Source: Vibrio tapetis subsp. tapetis
GTDB taxonomy: Bacteria; Pseudomonadota; Gammaproteobacteria; Enterobacterales; Vibrionaceae
Reading direction: 5' to 3'
Assembly (NCBI RefSeq): GCF_900233005.1
Contig: NZ_LT960612.1
Span: forward strand, 1,426,001-1,490,000
DNA: 64,000 nucleotides
Position numbers and translations under genes: made by a program. Below the pieces are notes generated by a model. That model was not told where the DNA came from. It did no database searches and was given only the letters and a program-made list of their open reading frames with translations. Below are positions 63,317 to 64,000 of the stretch, one piece after another; the stretch's first letter is position 1; each line of letters starts with the position of its first letter.

Positions 63317-63970
63317 ATGGAAAAGATGCGTCAAATGACTCAGCAAGGCCGTCAAATAGAGAGTGATTCGTTCACCATTATTGATGACGAAATCGAACGC
63401 TTTCATGGTGGTCATTGCTTTACTGCAGAGCAATGGAACATTGTTCGTCGCGCCATTCATACCACCGGCGATTTTGAATACGCTGATTTGTTTAAATTTA
63501 GTGACGATGCCGTGGCATCGGGTATTGCCGCGTTGCAATCGGGCGCACCCATCATTACCGATGTGAGCATGATCGTCACGGGCTTAAATAAGCCAAGACT
63601 CAATCACTTTGGCAATGAAGCGAGTTGTTTTATATCTCATCCAGATGTCATTCGTGATGCAAAAGCAACGGGACAAACGCGTGCAATCCATTCTATGCAA
63701 TACGCTCGCGATAATGGGTTACTTGACGGCGCAATCGTTGGCGTCGGTAACGCACCCACGGCATTGTTAGAGCTACTAAGAATGATCGAGGTGGGCGAAG
63801 TAAAACCTGCGTTGGTGATTGGTATTCCTGTCGGCTTTGTAAAGGCAGACGAGTCAAAACAAGCTCTATACGAACAAAATAAAGTGCCGTTCATTGCGAG
63901 TTTAGGGCGTAAAGGCGGCAGTCCATTAGTGGTGTCGACCATTCATGCCCTGCTTGCTCAATCTATTTAA
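63317..63970 (+). CDS. cbiC: Precorrin-8X methylmutase
   Basis: CbiC/CobH moves the C11 methyl to C12 to give cobyrinate. This 217-residue protein shows 'FEYADLFKFSDDAVASGIAALQSG', 'GAPIITDVSMIVTGLNKPRL', 'GIPVGFVKADESKQAL' and the catalytic His in 'RAIHTTGDFEY'. AAGGAATAG precedes the ATG. It lies 88 bases after cbiD, in the same operon. Confidence 0.94.
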   Translation: MEKMRQMTQQGRQIESDSFTIIDDEIERFHGGHCFTAEQWNIVRRAIHTTGDFEYADLFKFSDDAVASGIAALQSGAPIITDVSMIVTGLNKPRLNHFGNEASCFISHPDVIRDAKATGQTRAIHSMQYARDNGLLDGAIVGVGNAPTALLELLRMIEVGEVKPALVIGIPVGFVKADESKQALYEQNKVPFIASLGRKGGSPLVVSTIHALLAQSI

Positions 63971-63993
63971 TTGCCAGATAGGAGATCATCTAG

Positions 63994-64000
63994 ATGGTGT
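63994..64000 (+). CDS. Start of a next gene, cut by window edge
   Basis: ATGGTG at 63994 follows an AGGAG (63980-63984) nine bases upstream and 23 bases after the cbiC stop. It is probably the next cobalamin biosynthesis gene. Only two codons are visible. Confidence 0.4.

Noticed and set aside
1..64000. tRNA or rRNA genes
   Set aside because: I saw no cloverleaf-type sequence or rRNA-like conserved stretch by eye; a tRNAscan search would settle it.

Overview
The window reads as chromosome from a marine gammaproteobacterium of the Vibrionaceae, most likely Vibrio or a close relative. The support is protein-level: a NqrM-type maturation factor, a NasA/CobA/NirBD/NarK nitrate-assimilation cluster with a fused PP2C-kinase, a DUF1456 (YehS) protein, TrmY, a vitamin B12 riboswitch ahead of cbiD, and strong AAGGAG-type ribosome binding sites. 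I see no rRNA, tRNA or CRISPR array. No database search was possible, so all family names come from motifs and remembered family features.

Layout. 0-10 kb: the end of an unassigned gene, a Fur-controlled catecholate-type TonB receptor, a minus-strand operon for a 2-oxoacid dehydrogenase (E1alpha, E1beta, E2, no E3), a di-iron protein plus ketosynthase III pair, and a chemoreceptor. 10-20 kb: divergent nitrate assimilation, nasA on the minus strand and cobA-nirB-nirD-narK-PP2C/kinase on the plus strand, with a sigma-54 type promoter facing each way. 20-28 kb: a CRP-linked lactate operon (lldP broken by a frameshift, then lutABC), followed by a LysR gene cut in two by an IS1182-family element. 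28-35.6 kb: yehS, an HD-GYP protein with a frameshift, a solute-binding protein, and a TetR/metallo-hydrolase divergent pair with clear operators. 35.6-37.7 kb: a group IIC-like intron placed just after a terminator hairpin. 37.8-41.7 kb: an HD hydrolase, a GNAT acetyltransferase, an arsR-acr3 unit with two matching operators, and a DHH phosphoesterase.

42-47.6 kb: a tightly packed five-gene cassette of exported proteins: an MltC-like lytic transglycosylase, a small LPP20-like protein, a single-pass membrane protein and two paralogous proteins that join an LPP20-like domain to ankyrin repeats. This is the best candidate for an undescribed system in the window. 48-50 kb: DUF134, a NifX-like protein and a NqrM-like protein in one operon, then trmY. 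50-55.3 kb: LysE exporter, a PdxR/MocR regulator with a frameshift, a racemase-like protein, LysR, ArsR and a DUF318/ArsP-type permease whose frame is broken at a perfect 21-bp inverted repeat. 55.5-60 kb: an Ada-AlkA fusion with ogt, pepE and a dicarboxylate/glutamate symporter. 60-64 kb: a CobC-like phosphatase, a cobalamin riboswitch, cbiD and cbiC, the start of a cobalamin operon that leaves the window.

Four genes carry single frame breaks (lldP, HD-GYP, PdxR-like, ArsP-like permease). Two lie exactly in homopolymer runs (A5, C6), so sequencing or assembly error must be weighed against real decay. The lldP break and the permease break do not lie in a homopolymer, and the permease break looks like a hairpin-templated mutation.
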